Source: Rhea pennata
Taxonomy: Eukaryota; Chordata; Aves; Rheiformes; Rheidae
Assembly (NCBI RefSeq): GCF_028389875.1
Contig: NC_084687.1
Location: forward strand, 5,306,157-5,370,156
Reading direction: 5' to 3'
Length of the DNA: 64,000 nt
Made by a program: the position numbers and the translations under genes. Below, in pieces: positions 27,401 through 37,499 of this stretch (position 1 is the first letter of the stretch; each line of letters begins with the position of its first letter). The notes below the pieces were generated by a model. The model was not told where the DNA came from. It saw only the letters and a program-made list of their open reading frames with translations, and made no database searches.

Positions 27401-30400
27401 GTGTTCTAGGCCTGATTTTCAGAAACATCTGAAATACAGCTAAAAGTACAGGAGCCAGCACTTTTGTATACGCTGTCAAAGCCTGGCTACTTCCAGGCCA
27501 GGCAGCATCTGTGCTTATCTTCATTGCCAACTTGTGCTGCCTTCTTTTTTGGGGAACCCAACAGCACCTTCCGTGGCACCATCTGGGCTCAGTGGAGGTG
27601 GAGGGGCTCCCAACGAGCTTATCATCAACTGGACGGTAGGTCAGCAGCATGGGGCCAGCCATGGGTGCTGGGAGGGGGCTGGGGGAAGAACTCGTGTTGT
27701 TCCTTTTGGGAAATCAATGCTGCAGTTACAACTGTGGCGCGTGATTGAGCCAAACGCTGTATTTAGCAGCAGTCCCAAAGGCTCGCTCGTTCCAATGGGA
27801 TTTGCACAGTCCTGAGAGGACATGCAGGAACAATTTTGTTCACTGTAGACATAAGCGTTCACCCAGACCCAAGGCTCTTCTTTGCTTCTCACCCCCCCAC
27901 AGCCGATGCTGCGGGACTATCAGAACGGGGACGGCTTTGGCTACATCTTGTCGTTTCGCAAGAAAGGCACCCAGGGGTGGCTTACCGCAAGGGTGCCTCA
28001 CGCTGAGTCTCTGCACTACGTCTACCGCAACGAGAGCATCGGTCCCTACACCCCGTTCGAAGTGAAAATCAAAGCGTACAACAAGAAGGGGGAGGGACCA
28101 GAGAGCCTCACGGCCATCGTGTACTCTGCAGAGGAAGGTAAGGAGGGCCAGCAGCAACCTCGTACCCCCAGGGCTTTGTCCGATCAGATCAACCAGGGTG
28201 CCTTCAGCCACCCCCCTGCAGAGCCCTGCCTGTCTGAGAGCGCACCGAGAGGAGGTTCTTTCAGTCAAGGAGCAGCTGATAGTGGTTTCAGCATAAAATT
28301 TATCCTCTACTTCAAATACACAGAGATGCTTTTTCCTAAGCACCCCTATGAAGGCTTACCGAGAAGAAATAGCTCCTTGCAGCACACAGCTGCAGGCCTG
28401 CTTGTCTTACCGTGTCCCTAAACCCCCTTCCCGTCCTTTGCTCCTTACACATAACACCAGCTGTATGGCCACGGGGTAACGGTCAAGCCTCCGCTTTCAG
28501 GATAGTGACGGTGCTGCCCACAGCTAGGAAAAGGATTTTATTCCCTTTTGGTGTCTTTTTCAGAACCGAAAGTGGCTCCTTCCAGAGTTACCGCCAAGGC
28601 TGTCCTGTCTTCAGAAATGGATGTGTCCTGGGAGCCTGTTGAGCAGGGAGACAGGACTGGGGTGCTTTTGGGCTACGAGGTAAGAGCCTGCAACGGGAAC
28701 AAGGGATGCTACAACTCAGATGAAGCCCTCATGGGGCCAGTACTGTTGCTCACAAGAGAGATTAGCAAGAGAGAAATATCCATTTTTTTCTACCTGCCTT
28801 TCCACACAGGCTGTTCCTTTGTTCCCAGGCGCGTGCTAAACAAGACACACAAAAACAAACACCAAAGGATCTCCAGCACTGAGACTCACTTGGATGGAGC
28901 GGGTCAGCTGTTTGCACATGTCTTTATCCTTTCTAAACCCACTACATCCTTTTCTATTTAGATCCGGTACTGGAAGGATGGTGATAAAGAGGAGGCAGCT
29001 GACAGAGTGAGAACAGCAGGACTGGTCACATCTGCTCATGTAACCGGCCTAAACCCCAACACGAAATACCACGTGTCAGTCAGAGCTTACAACCGTGCCG
29101 GCACTGGGCCCCCCAGTCCCTCTACCAATACGACTACAACAAAGCCACGTGAGTGAGCCCTGACTGCCCTACGTTTGTGCGTTGTACTGTCCTGGGCAGC
29201 TGTGTCCTTCAATGTCAGTTGATCCAATGACCAGCTAACTGATCGGCTTTTACATCTCTGTACTCTAAAGCCAATAAAGCCTAGCTCCAAGAATTTCCCT
29301 AGGTCAGAATTGTGGTCTATGTATCACTTTCCTGAGAAGATTTGCGCTCAGAGTCACGGTCGTAAAACAGTATTTTTAGTTCCACACGGAGAAAATATCG
29401 TTTGTTACCAATAACACCAGGGGGAGAATATATGTGATTTTCCTTCTTTTCTGTATGATGTTTGCTGGGATACTTTTCTTTAAACCAGTCAATGGTGGTG
29501 TCCCCAACCCTCTCAACTAGGCAGAGTGTCCCTGGAGAAAGCTGTAACCTGCAACAACCTTCTCAGTGGTGCCTGACTTACTGAATATCTGTCTTGTTTT
29601 GTATCTCTTAGCACCAAGAAGGCCACCTGGCAACATCTCCTGGACTTTTTCTGGATCTACTGTCACCATCAAGTGGGACCCAGTAGTGGCACAAGCAGAT
29701 GAGTCTGCAGTTACAGGGTACAAGGTACAGGCAGCACATAGCAGACCTTCTCTTATATGTGTCCCCAAGGAAATTCCAGTGAACATACACTCAAACTTGC
29801 CTCTTTCAACAGATGCTTTACAGGCAGGATTCCCACTCTGTTCCCACACTATACCTGGCCAGCAAGAGTCGGATTGACATCCCAGTCCCTGAAGACTTCA
29901 CTCATGCCTTCGTACAGATCAGGGTGACAGGGCCTGGGGGAGATGGAATCCCAGCAGAAGTTCACATCCTCAGAAACAGTGGTATGTATATGTGCTCCTT
30001 CCCTGACTATGTACACATCCTATCTATGAATGCTCATTCACAGGATGCTTCACTAGGAAATGAGCTCAGATAAAGTTAATTTTAAGGACTGCTTACTTAC
30101 CTGTCATCTCCTACCACAGTTCTTGAATATGTAGTGACTCAGTAATATCTCCAGACTTGGCCATCACAGTACCACAAATGCTATTATGTTTTAAAATCTC
30201 ACTTTCCATTCCAAGAACATGAGGGAACATCCTACCTTAGTGTTTTATGTTGGGTGTCTGGAATTTTTCTTTGGCTCCCTCATGGTCTTCATTTAAAGGA
30301 TCTTCTAATGCATTCCTCTGCAGCACTGAACCTAGGTTTACTACTTTCAGCTAAAGCCCCAGAGGCCAAGGTACATTCACTAAGAGTAAAATGCTGACTC

Positions 30401-30782
30401 CATTGAGAAGACTCCACTTGTGGGGCCCTGATCTCATTCCCAAGCCTGACTCAGCAGGTTTCACCTGCTTCAGTGGATAAGTGCTCAGGGCCCACTCCGA
30501 AAATCTACTTTAAATATAAGTGTTCCTGAGAGGTTCATCAGTAACAAATGCAACAGGAGCACGGAGGAATCTCAGAGCTAACATTTTACCTACTCTCCCA
30601 ATTCTTTTTGGAAGAGAACAGTTTGTGCCTGTGCAGCAACACAGTTGTTCCTTCCCTGCTCCTTTCTTTCAGGAACAAGCATGATGGTGGAAGACTCTGT
30701 GACCAAGCCAGTGCCACATGCTGTCGTCATTACAACCAACTCTCTAGTAATGTTGGCTGTGATGGGCTACCTGGGGCTCTGA
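15384..30782 (+). CDS. CNTN2: Contactin-2 (axonin-1/TAG-1), complete coding sequence in 22 exons
   Basis: CNTN2 is a GPI-anchored neural adhesion molecule of the immunoglobulin superfamily. It acts in axon guidance and fasciculation and in clustering of potassium channels beside nodes of Ranvier through Caspr2. Coding exons: 15384-15438, 19193-19337, 20029-20204, 20682-20777, 21110-21319, 21907-22006, 22290-22465, 23169-23305, 23838-23967, 24845-24995, 25281-25408, 25812-25987, 26122-26242, 26537-26695, 26839-26988, 27565-27635, 27903-28137, 28564-28679, 28962-29148, 29612-29724, 29813-29981, 30673-30782. The phases join without a break into 1036 residues: leader, six Ig domains, four fibronectin III domains and a GPI signal. 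Each domain is coded by two exons. Every intron at a domain border is phase 1, while introns inside domains vary. The protein is nearly the same as chicken axonin-1 by memory. No truncation or missing key residue was seen. Confidence 0.97.
15439..19192 (+). other. CNTN2 intron after the signal-peptide exon
   Basis: This 3.75 kb intron lies between the leader exon and the first Ig exon. It contains AT-rich unique sequence, notably 17690-17850, and no recognisable gene or repeat family. Confidence 0.7.
19193..26242 (+). CDS. CNTN2: CNTN2 Ig-domain exon block (Ig1-Ig6)
   Basis: Twelve exons in six pairs code for the Ig domains. The Ig hallmarks are visible: a cysteine and tryptophan in each first half (TLACRARA with [17 protein letters not shown] with SYRWLLNE) and DxGxYxC in each second half (DAGSYQC, DLGNYSC, DEGTYEC, DSGMYQC, DEGKYTC; Ig6 has HSGRYTC). 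Ig1-Ig4 of axonin-1 form the horseshoe used in homophilic contacts. The exon carrying [14 protein letters not shown] starts after a TTTAG acceptor at 20681. A second AG seven bases into the exon would break the frame, so the upstream AG must be used. Confidence 0.95.
26537..29981 (+). CDS. CNTN2: CNTN2 fibronectin III exon block (FN1-FN4)
   Basis: Eight exons in four pairs code for the fibronectin III domains. FN1 begins with the proline/glycine-rich GPPGPPGG linker, typical of contactins. FN2 starts with [18 protein letters not shown]3 holds [19 protein letters not shown]4 holds [19 protein letters not shown] and ends in [16 protein letters not shown]. The first FN2 exon is only 71 bases. 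This block links the Ig horseshoe to the membrane anchor. Confidence 0.95.
30673..30782 (+). CDS. CNTN2: CNTN2 last coding exon (GPI attachment signal)
   Basis: After the acceptor TTTCAG the exon codes for [18 protein letters not shown], a small polar stretch (TTNS), and a hydrophobic tail ending [11 protein letters not shown] directly before TGA at 30780-30782. A hydrophobic C-terminus with no following charged tail is the usual GPI-anchor signal. Cleavage should fall just before the hydrophobic run, at the Asn/Ser region. The exact omega site is inferred. Confidence 0.9.
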
Positions 30783-32795
30783 TGATTGGCAGTGCGACAA
30801 AGGACTCCAGGACACGCTTCCTCCTAAGCTAGTGGGGAACTATCTAGCATTTGGCTATTTCAACGTCAAGTTTGTACCACTGTGGCATTACAGAGAAAGG
30901 ATTTGACAATATTGTTTTAAGGGAGGAAGGAAGAAACACCTTTTTTTGAAAAATACAAAATTTCGTACAAGACATGGGTCTTTAACCAATCAAAACATTT
31001 TTAAAGAAATGAGTAAATCAAAGAAGAATTGTACGTGAATACTGAGAGCCGACTGTCCCATACACTGTATCCAGTAGGTTTTCTGCCTTATGAAGCCATG
31101 TACTAAAATAATCAGACTGCTAAACTTGACTTTTTTAAATATGTACAGTGTATTGGGGGGGGGAGGAGGGAGGAAGGAGACTGAAGATTTCAAAGTGATC
31201 AGCATGTTTCATAGCAATCTCAATCACAGCCATCTCTAAGGAATTATGGGACAGGAGTCATTTCCCCCGTAATATGAGCCAAATTTTGCAGCAACCAGCC
31301 CAAGGAGATAAAGCCACAAGAGAAACTGATCTCTGCTCCATCCTGAAGGAGACAGGTGACTATAGAGTTTAGATTGTGAAAACCTTTTTTATGACACTGG
31401 TGTTAACTTGCAATCCCAGCCTGTTGTTGATATCAACTGTGATGCTGTGAGGTACAATGTTCAATGTTACCCATATCCCATATGCTTTTGGGGTGTTTTT
31501 GTTACATTGTTTGCTTCTTTCCTTTCTGTTTGGGGAGGAGGGGTAAGAGAAAAGGTGATACTCTTCTAGCACATACCAATTCGGAGAGAAAGCTCCAGCT
31601 GATAAAAGAGGTTTCAACATTTTTAACTTCAGTAAGTAGAAAAAGAATCTTAAAGGAGGAAGAAAAGGGAATATTTCATAATTTAAGCAGGAATTAGAGA
31701 CTCAAGAAAGCCATCACTGAGGCAACAAGGAAAACCCGGGCTCAGGCAAACCCATCGCCCTACTACAAACAGTTCGATCTAGCCAAAATACCAGCCTCAG
31801 CTTGGGAATGCAAGACTGAGATCCAACCAAGAAATTAGTCTGTTTTCAGGTGCAAGGCTCACATAGTTAATGTAAATGGGGGGGGGGACTGATACCCCAA
31901 AGACGTATGGGGATGTTGAGGTGTACCATTAACTAAAATGGTTAGGGAATAGTTATTGCATATTAAAATCTCTATGTCTCATAGTGAAACAATCAAATGA
32001 CCAAAGTTAACCAGAAGATGATTTATGGTGCTTGCTAGCTAGTTCCCAGGCTCTTTCAGGGATACTTCCTTGCCTCTGCCTTCCTCCTACACAGCTGACA
32101 ATACCACTGGCCTAGAAATCTCAATTTCATAGTTATCTAACAAAGAGCTATATTTGGAACTGTGCAAGGGGAAGGGATTGACATGCAGTTTCTATGCTAA
32201 ATACCAATTCCTTGCCCTGGCCAGCTAGTTCAAGATGCTTCCTACAACTCTTTCCTGGCCACAGATACCCTATCCTGTGATAACTCTAAGGAGTCATGCC
32301 ACTAAACTTGCAGACTCCAGTGCTCAGGTTTCACTGGTGCAGTCATTGCACATGTTAACAGCAACACAGACATGTTAACTACAGCAAGCAACCTGCAGAT
32401 AGGAGTACGTGAGCTTGAACCACCACTTGTTTATGAGATGCATCTCATCACCAGTTTACTCCTAGATGTCAGACACAGTTCATGGACAGCTTGCTCTAGC
32501 TAATCATTTCAAAACTACTGTCTTGGATGTTAGTGAGCATTTAAGAGCTTAGATGCATAAATCCCTGGCCTCCCAGAGGAGCTATGCCCTATTGTACAGG
32601 GATATCTACAGTATCCCATTATAGTCTTGCAGCATCTGCCCTATGCTGGCAGCGAGAAGGTAAATGCACCAGTAGGTTTGCAGTATGTGATGCAAGGCCC
32701 CTGTATGACGATGAAGGTGGGCCCCTATGTGTTTAGCAAATAAAAGTCTTACTGAGTCAGAAGAGGAAAAATAAACTTCAGGAAAAAGTCTAGAT
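30783..32795 (+). other. CNTN2: CNTN2 3' untranslated region
   Basis: The sequence after the CNTN2 stop is AT-rich with no coding signal. AATAAA hexamers on the + strand lie at 32739-32744 and 32770-32775, the first canonical ones after the stop, giving a 3' UTR of about 2 kb. An AT-rich tract at 33040-33150 has 3'-UTR character too, so a longer form is possible. A poly(G) run stands at about 31146-31154. Confidence 0.55.
32739..32775 (+). terminator. Tandem poly(A) signals for CNTN2
   Basis: Two AATAAA hexamers 31 bases apart lie on the gene strand, about 2 kb after the CNTN2 stop. Confidence 0.5.
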
Positions 32796-33159
32796 ATTTA
32801 GAGTATAACTGCAGGGAAAAGAAAGAGCACTTCATGGCTTCCCTTACAAACAATTCCTGGGATAAAGTGAAAAAAAGGTAGCAGCTCCCACTGATACAAG
32901 GCAGATTGAGGCAGGCAGCAAAGGGAGGGACCCGTCAGCCCCCCAGACCTTGTCCATAGCTACTTCCATGTTACTCTGCAGCTCCACCACAAATTACCCC
33001 CTCGGTCCCTCTAGCAAGTTGTAACACTTCTTTATGAATAATGTCTAAATATAAATTATATTTTTGTATGATTTAAGTTTTTGAAGATTTTAAGATATTT
33101 TTATTGATGTTTGGAAGCTTTTTTGGCAAAATATTTTATGTTGTTAACAATTCAGCATT

Positions 33160-34500
33160 TTTGTTATCTCGTCACCTCAGTCTTGCTGGGCCTTCAACCT
33201 TTCTACCGCAAAAGATAAGATAAAAGGAAAACTAGGAATTCAGTGTTATCTCAAAACATAGCAAATTAGGGCTTAGACAACAGTTACCTGATCAATATGC
33301 AGAACTAGCACTAGCCACGATAATAACATTTAGGAGGCATAATCTGTCTGGAGCTATGGAGCTTCAAAGCACTGCTGGATGACTCTTGCAGCAGCCCTGC
33401 AGAAGCACGGATCCTATCTGGCCGAGGAGGAGACAAAAGCAGAGGGATAAAATGATGTGCCTGAAAAGCCATCTGAACTGAGATGCAAAAGCTAGAATCA
33501 GCCCAGGTCGGATCCTGCTGAGTACTCTGCAGAGCGGGACCAGCAGATAACTCCCCGGTACTGAAAAGCCCGCTGCACTCCTCGGGAAGGGCCACTGCTC
33601 AGGAGGGAGCTGCTCTGGCGTGCTGCGCACACGCCCGGCTTTGCTGCAGTCACGTTTGTTATGGTTTCAAGCACAGACTCTACACGAGGCCACCTATGAC
33701 AGCCCCACCGCGTGTCATCAGCCCCGTCCAGAAGCTGAATCGCCTGCTTTCCCAGGGAGCTCCCGCAAGAGAACAAAGTTAAATTTGAGTTTCTCCTGTG
33801 AGATTCAAGGACTGAGATTCAGCATCCATCTAGGTCTAACAACGCAGGCTATGCAACGTCTCTTACATAAACACGGCTCTCAACAGATGCTTCCAAATGT
33901 GTCTGGCAATACTAGTGGCTACATTCATTTCATTCAACTTTACAGTGTCGGAAAGCAAGACACTCTAAAACAACATGGTGAACACAGTACCTAAGCGCTG
34001 CAGTGCTACTGGGTTTTTAATAGCAGCAACTTGTAATCTAGGAAAGTTAATGCATTTTGCATACATTTCTTTGTTCAACTAGATCGCAGGCACATTTTAT
34101 GTGAAGTGAGAAATTACATGAGTTGGATTTCAAATGTTCCAGTTAGCATTGCTCATTGCAAATGTTCTTGCAAGTGGGGTACTTCAAATATTCTAGTATG
34201 TAAAATACATGGACAACATTCTCTAAAACCTTCAAGTGACTTACAAGTAGATCCCCTTGAAAGTTAAATGGCTTCAATTTGAATTCAAGGTATTCCTCTT
34301 CTTTGAAAAGATAAAATGGTATGTTTGATATTCAGCAGCATCATCAATACATATTTTAAACCAAAACACTGCTTAGTTTTGCAGCATTTTAAGTATTATG
34401 CATGCACACAAAAAGATACACATGTTGACTCTATCTACAGCTCCAAACAACTACTTCACCATTCTCGGCCTCAGTTTCCCTTTCTGAAAACGCACAAGCT
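33160..34500. other. Intergenic, no gene seen
   Basis: Short open frames occur on both strands without splice context or family resemblance. I see nothing else to annotate here. Confidence 0.5.
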
Positions 34501-34540
34501 GGTTGTTATGTATTTACGTGTGCAGTTTGAAAGCATCAGT

Positions 34541-34722
34541 TTATTCACACTGTCGTCAAAGGTGCGACATGCCAAATATCAGAGTTCGTTTAAACTATCT
34601 CAGGCACCAGAGACAGTGCACCCACAGCAGTGCAGACCGCAGCAAGGCTGAGCAGCCCCCGCACGAGTCCCTGGACGAGGACAAGCCTGCCCTCATCCCT
34701 GTGCGTTCTCTGCCACCTGGTT
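34541..34722 (+). other. Exon-like open stretch, possible zinc-finger remnant
   Basis: An AG at 34539-34540 precedes, and a perfect GTAAGT donor follows (GT at 34723). The open frame between reads with protein-like composition. It includes HCRQRCDMPN, then a conserved-looking LNYLRHQRQC, then AEQPPHESLDEDKPALIPV. The Cys-x3-Cys ... His-x3-Cys spacing recalls a TRAF-type zinc finger such as the one between the RING and PDZ parts of PDZRN3/4, and the stretch lies upstream of PDZRN-like exons on the same strand. The link is tentative, and no RING exon was found. Confidence 0.25.
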
Positions 34723-36364
34723 GTAAGTGCCCAGCTTGGCTAAGTCGCGGCTCTGTTGACATAAATGAGTATCATCAAAAAGAAGTCTTGAAACAAGCAT
34801 ACGGGCAACAGGCAGTCTCTGCCCCACAGGCTTCCGGTAATTTGTTGGGGTGGTGGGGGGAGGATTCATTGATACTAAGGAGCTGCAGAGCAGAAAAGAT
34901 AGGGGCACGCTATAAAATACTACAGGTAAGCACAAGGCAATATCGTGGGTGAAGGCTACAGTATGTCGGGGAAGGAGGAGGGCAGTAAAGATCTTCCACT
35001 TTGAACACTGGTATATGAGAAGGACCAAGTTCAGGCCAGAGGGTTACAGGCTAAATAACCCACTCCAGATCTGGCAGCTCTGTTTTAGCATGCAGACAGC
35101 TACATTAAGATGAAGCCTGCTTTGCCTTAGGCAGTCCATCTTTCTGTGTTATTTGCCAGGGGGTTAGATCACACCCACAGATTTACAGGATTTTCAGTAA
35201 GGCAGCCAAGGCAGCATCTGTAGCTATTTGAACTTTATTTGACTACATAAATCTATATGGAAAGCTCACGGCTCTATATGTACACACCTTTTGGCACACA
35301 GAGCGAGCCACTAACAGGGAGGAAAGGATATGGGAGAAGCAGATTGTGAAGCTGGTCAGAGCTTCCTAAAGTGCAGCAGAGGAGTTAAAAGGAAAGATGT
35401 TTAAACCGGGGTGGGGGGCACCCTTAGATTTCAAACATCTTAACAGAGTTTGTTGGATTTACACTATTGCACTAAGCTGCAAATCAATTTCCTGCCTTGT
35501 TAAGAAACCCCTAAATTTAATTGGTTTGAGTGTTTGCTTTAGGGATTAAGTTACAGGAACTGGAGTTAACACTAACGGTTTCTGCCCCAGCGTTGCACTG
35601 GTTCACTAAGGATAGTTATCCCAGGGTCCACCTCACTGCCTGCAGTAATACCAACCTCAAAAGGGTGCTGTAAGGAGTAAGCAACAAGGGTGAAGTGTTT
35701 TGAGACTCTCAAACAAGAGACCATACACTCTTACTCGTATTTAACACGACATCTTCCACCTTACACCACCGAACTTTCACACTGAACATTGTTTTTTCTA
35801 GTTTTAGGTCACCTGGGTTAAAGTCTGCAGTCAACTGCAGGGGTTTGAATCAGGAATATCTCAGATTTACACCAGGGCAGACTAAGTGCTCTGTCCTGAA
35901 TAGGAGATGCTCTCACAGCTTTGCCCAACAAATCAACTGGATAATGCAGGCGTCACGTTGGGCTAATGCCTTGGGCAGAGCGGGGTCTCTAAATCCCCTC
36001 TGCACTAAACCTGCAAAGCTTTCCCTCACCCACATAAACCTTCTGCTGTGAATATTTTGCTCAAACTTTACTACACAGGAACAGGACAGGGCTTTTTTTC
36101 AATAATTTTGTTGTACACTATTTTTTTAAGAAAAGCAAACAGGAAACATTGTAAACATACTGTATTTACTGTAATTACAGTTATTTATTGGCTACAGTAG
36201 CACGCATTCATAAATAAAGATCCTGAGACTTTAGACAATTACTGGAGTCTGGAGTACTTCTGTCCAGCTTAAACCCAATTAGCGCCTGCTTGCTCAGGAG
36301 TCCTCCCAGCCCAGAACTACATTTTTCCTCCTGACTGCCAATTGCACATGTTAACATAATCTGA

Positions 36365-36660
36365 GAAAACTCAGATTGGAAATTTCATGCAGCTTATTAG
36401 CAGAAAGGGTAATTGATTGTTGGAACAGCTTGCCAAGAAGCTTCATCATCAAGCACAGGTTTTACATCAAGACTGGGAGTCTTTCAGAAAAGCTATCTGC
36501 TGGATCACCCACAAGCTATCGTGCTTGCAAAGGTTCGCTTATGTGGAAGAAAATCATTCCCTTCACTGAAAGAAGTATTGCCCCAAATCATCTGGCCTCT
36601 GTTATCAGATTAATTCACCACAGTCACACCTTCTGGCCTTAAAAAAGCTATTTAACTTCC
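36365..36660 (+). repeat. Old CR1/L3-type LINE 3' fragment
   Basis: The run from GGTAATTGATTGTTGGAACA through ACATCAAGACTGGGAGTCTTTC to CACACCTTCTGGCCTTAAAA follows, by memory, the 3' end of old amniote CR1/L3 LINEs (ggaacaacttaccaag... aatcaagactggatgtctttc... ggtcccttctggccttaaaatc). It is heavily diverged and 5'-truncated, so it predates bird radiations. The open frames across it are remnants or chance. Confidence 0.6.
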
Positions 36661-37079
36661 TTCCACCTTCAGGAAGGATGTCAGGAGACCAACCAGAGTA
36701 ACCATTCGAGGTAGAGCCCTTACGGGTCTCCACTGGAGTTAAACTGAAGCCAGATGCAACTGTAACGTGGAAAATGGACAGAGAAGCAAAAGGGGTTCAG
36801 CAGCACTGGGCCATGGTGAATGTCGTCCAAGCCCCTTCCCACAGCCCACCCCAGATGCATTCCCTTGTATGCAGCCTGTAAAACATACTATACTTGGCCA
36901 ATTCTATTTACTAAAACTCTATAAATCAGCTCACAAGTAAAAATGCATTTTATAGTACCACATCACATCACTAAGCCTCATCTCAACAAAAGCAAAAGGG
37001 TCACTTTCTGCTAAAATACCATGAAATCCCCCAAATACTCTTTTAGAATTTGGATTGTTAAATTCCAGCTCTGAGCTGT

Positions 37080-37350
37080 CCCACGGGGATTTCAAGGACC
37101 GTGCTGCGGCGGGTCGCTGTCGCCGTCCTCCTGGCGCAGAGCAGCCCCAAGCAGAGCCGCGCGGGAGACCCACTCCGACCCAGGCAGGTATCTGGTTGCC
37201 ACTCGAGCACTCCCCACGTCCGGGCCTCCAGGTGCTATCCCAGCGTTGGCTGCAAAGCAGACCGGGGAAAGGGAAACGGGCCCCGAGAGAGCAGGCCCAG
37301 GCATGCTGGAGCCCCCTCGCAGGCCACGGCCCCTCTGCCCCTCTTTGTGC
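37080..37350. promoter_or_regulatory. Isolated CpG-dense patch
   Basis: About 270 bases with many CG dinucleotides stand in otherwise AT-leaning sequence. A donor-like GCAG followed by GTATCT lies at 37188. It could be the promoter and first exon of a transcript running into the PDZRN-like exons at 42.6 kb, since short isoforms of this family start downstream of the RING. No recognisable protein is coded. Confidence 0.3.
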
Positions 37351-37499
37351 CGGGCTGTGGGCTCAGCCACAGCTCACCACCGCCGTTAATTAGCTCTGGG
37401 ATTTACACAGCGACGGGGCTTTGCAAAGGCAAGAGAAGCATCATTACAGGAACCAGCAGGGATCAGCCGGGACTCAGATGAATTACTCCCCCGCGCACC

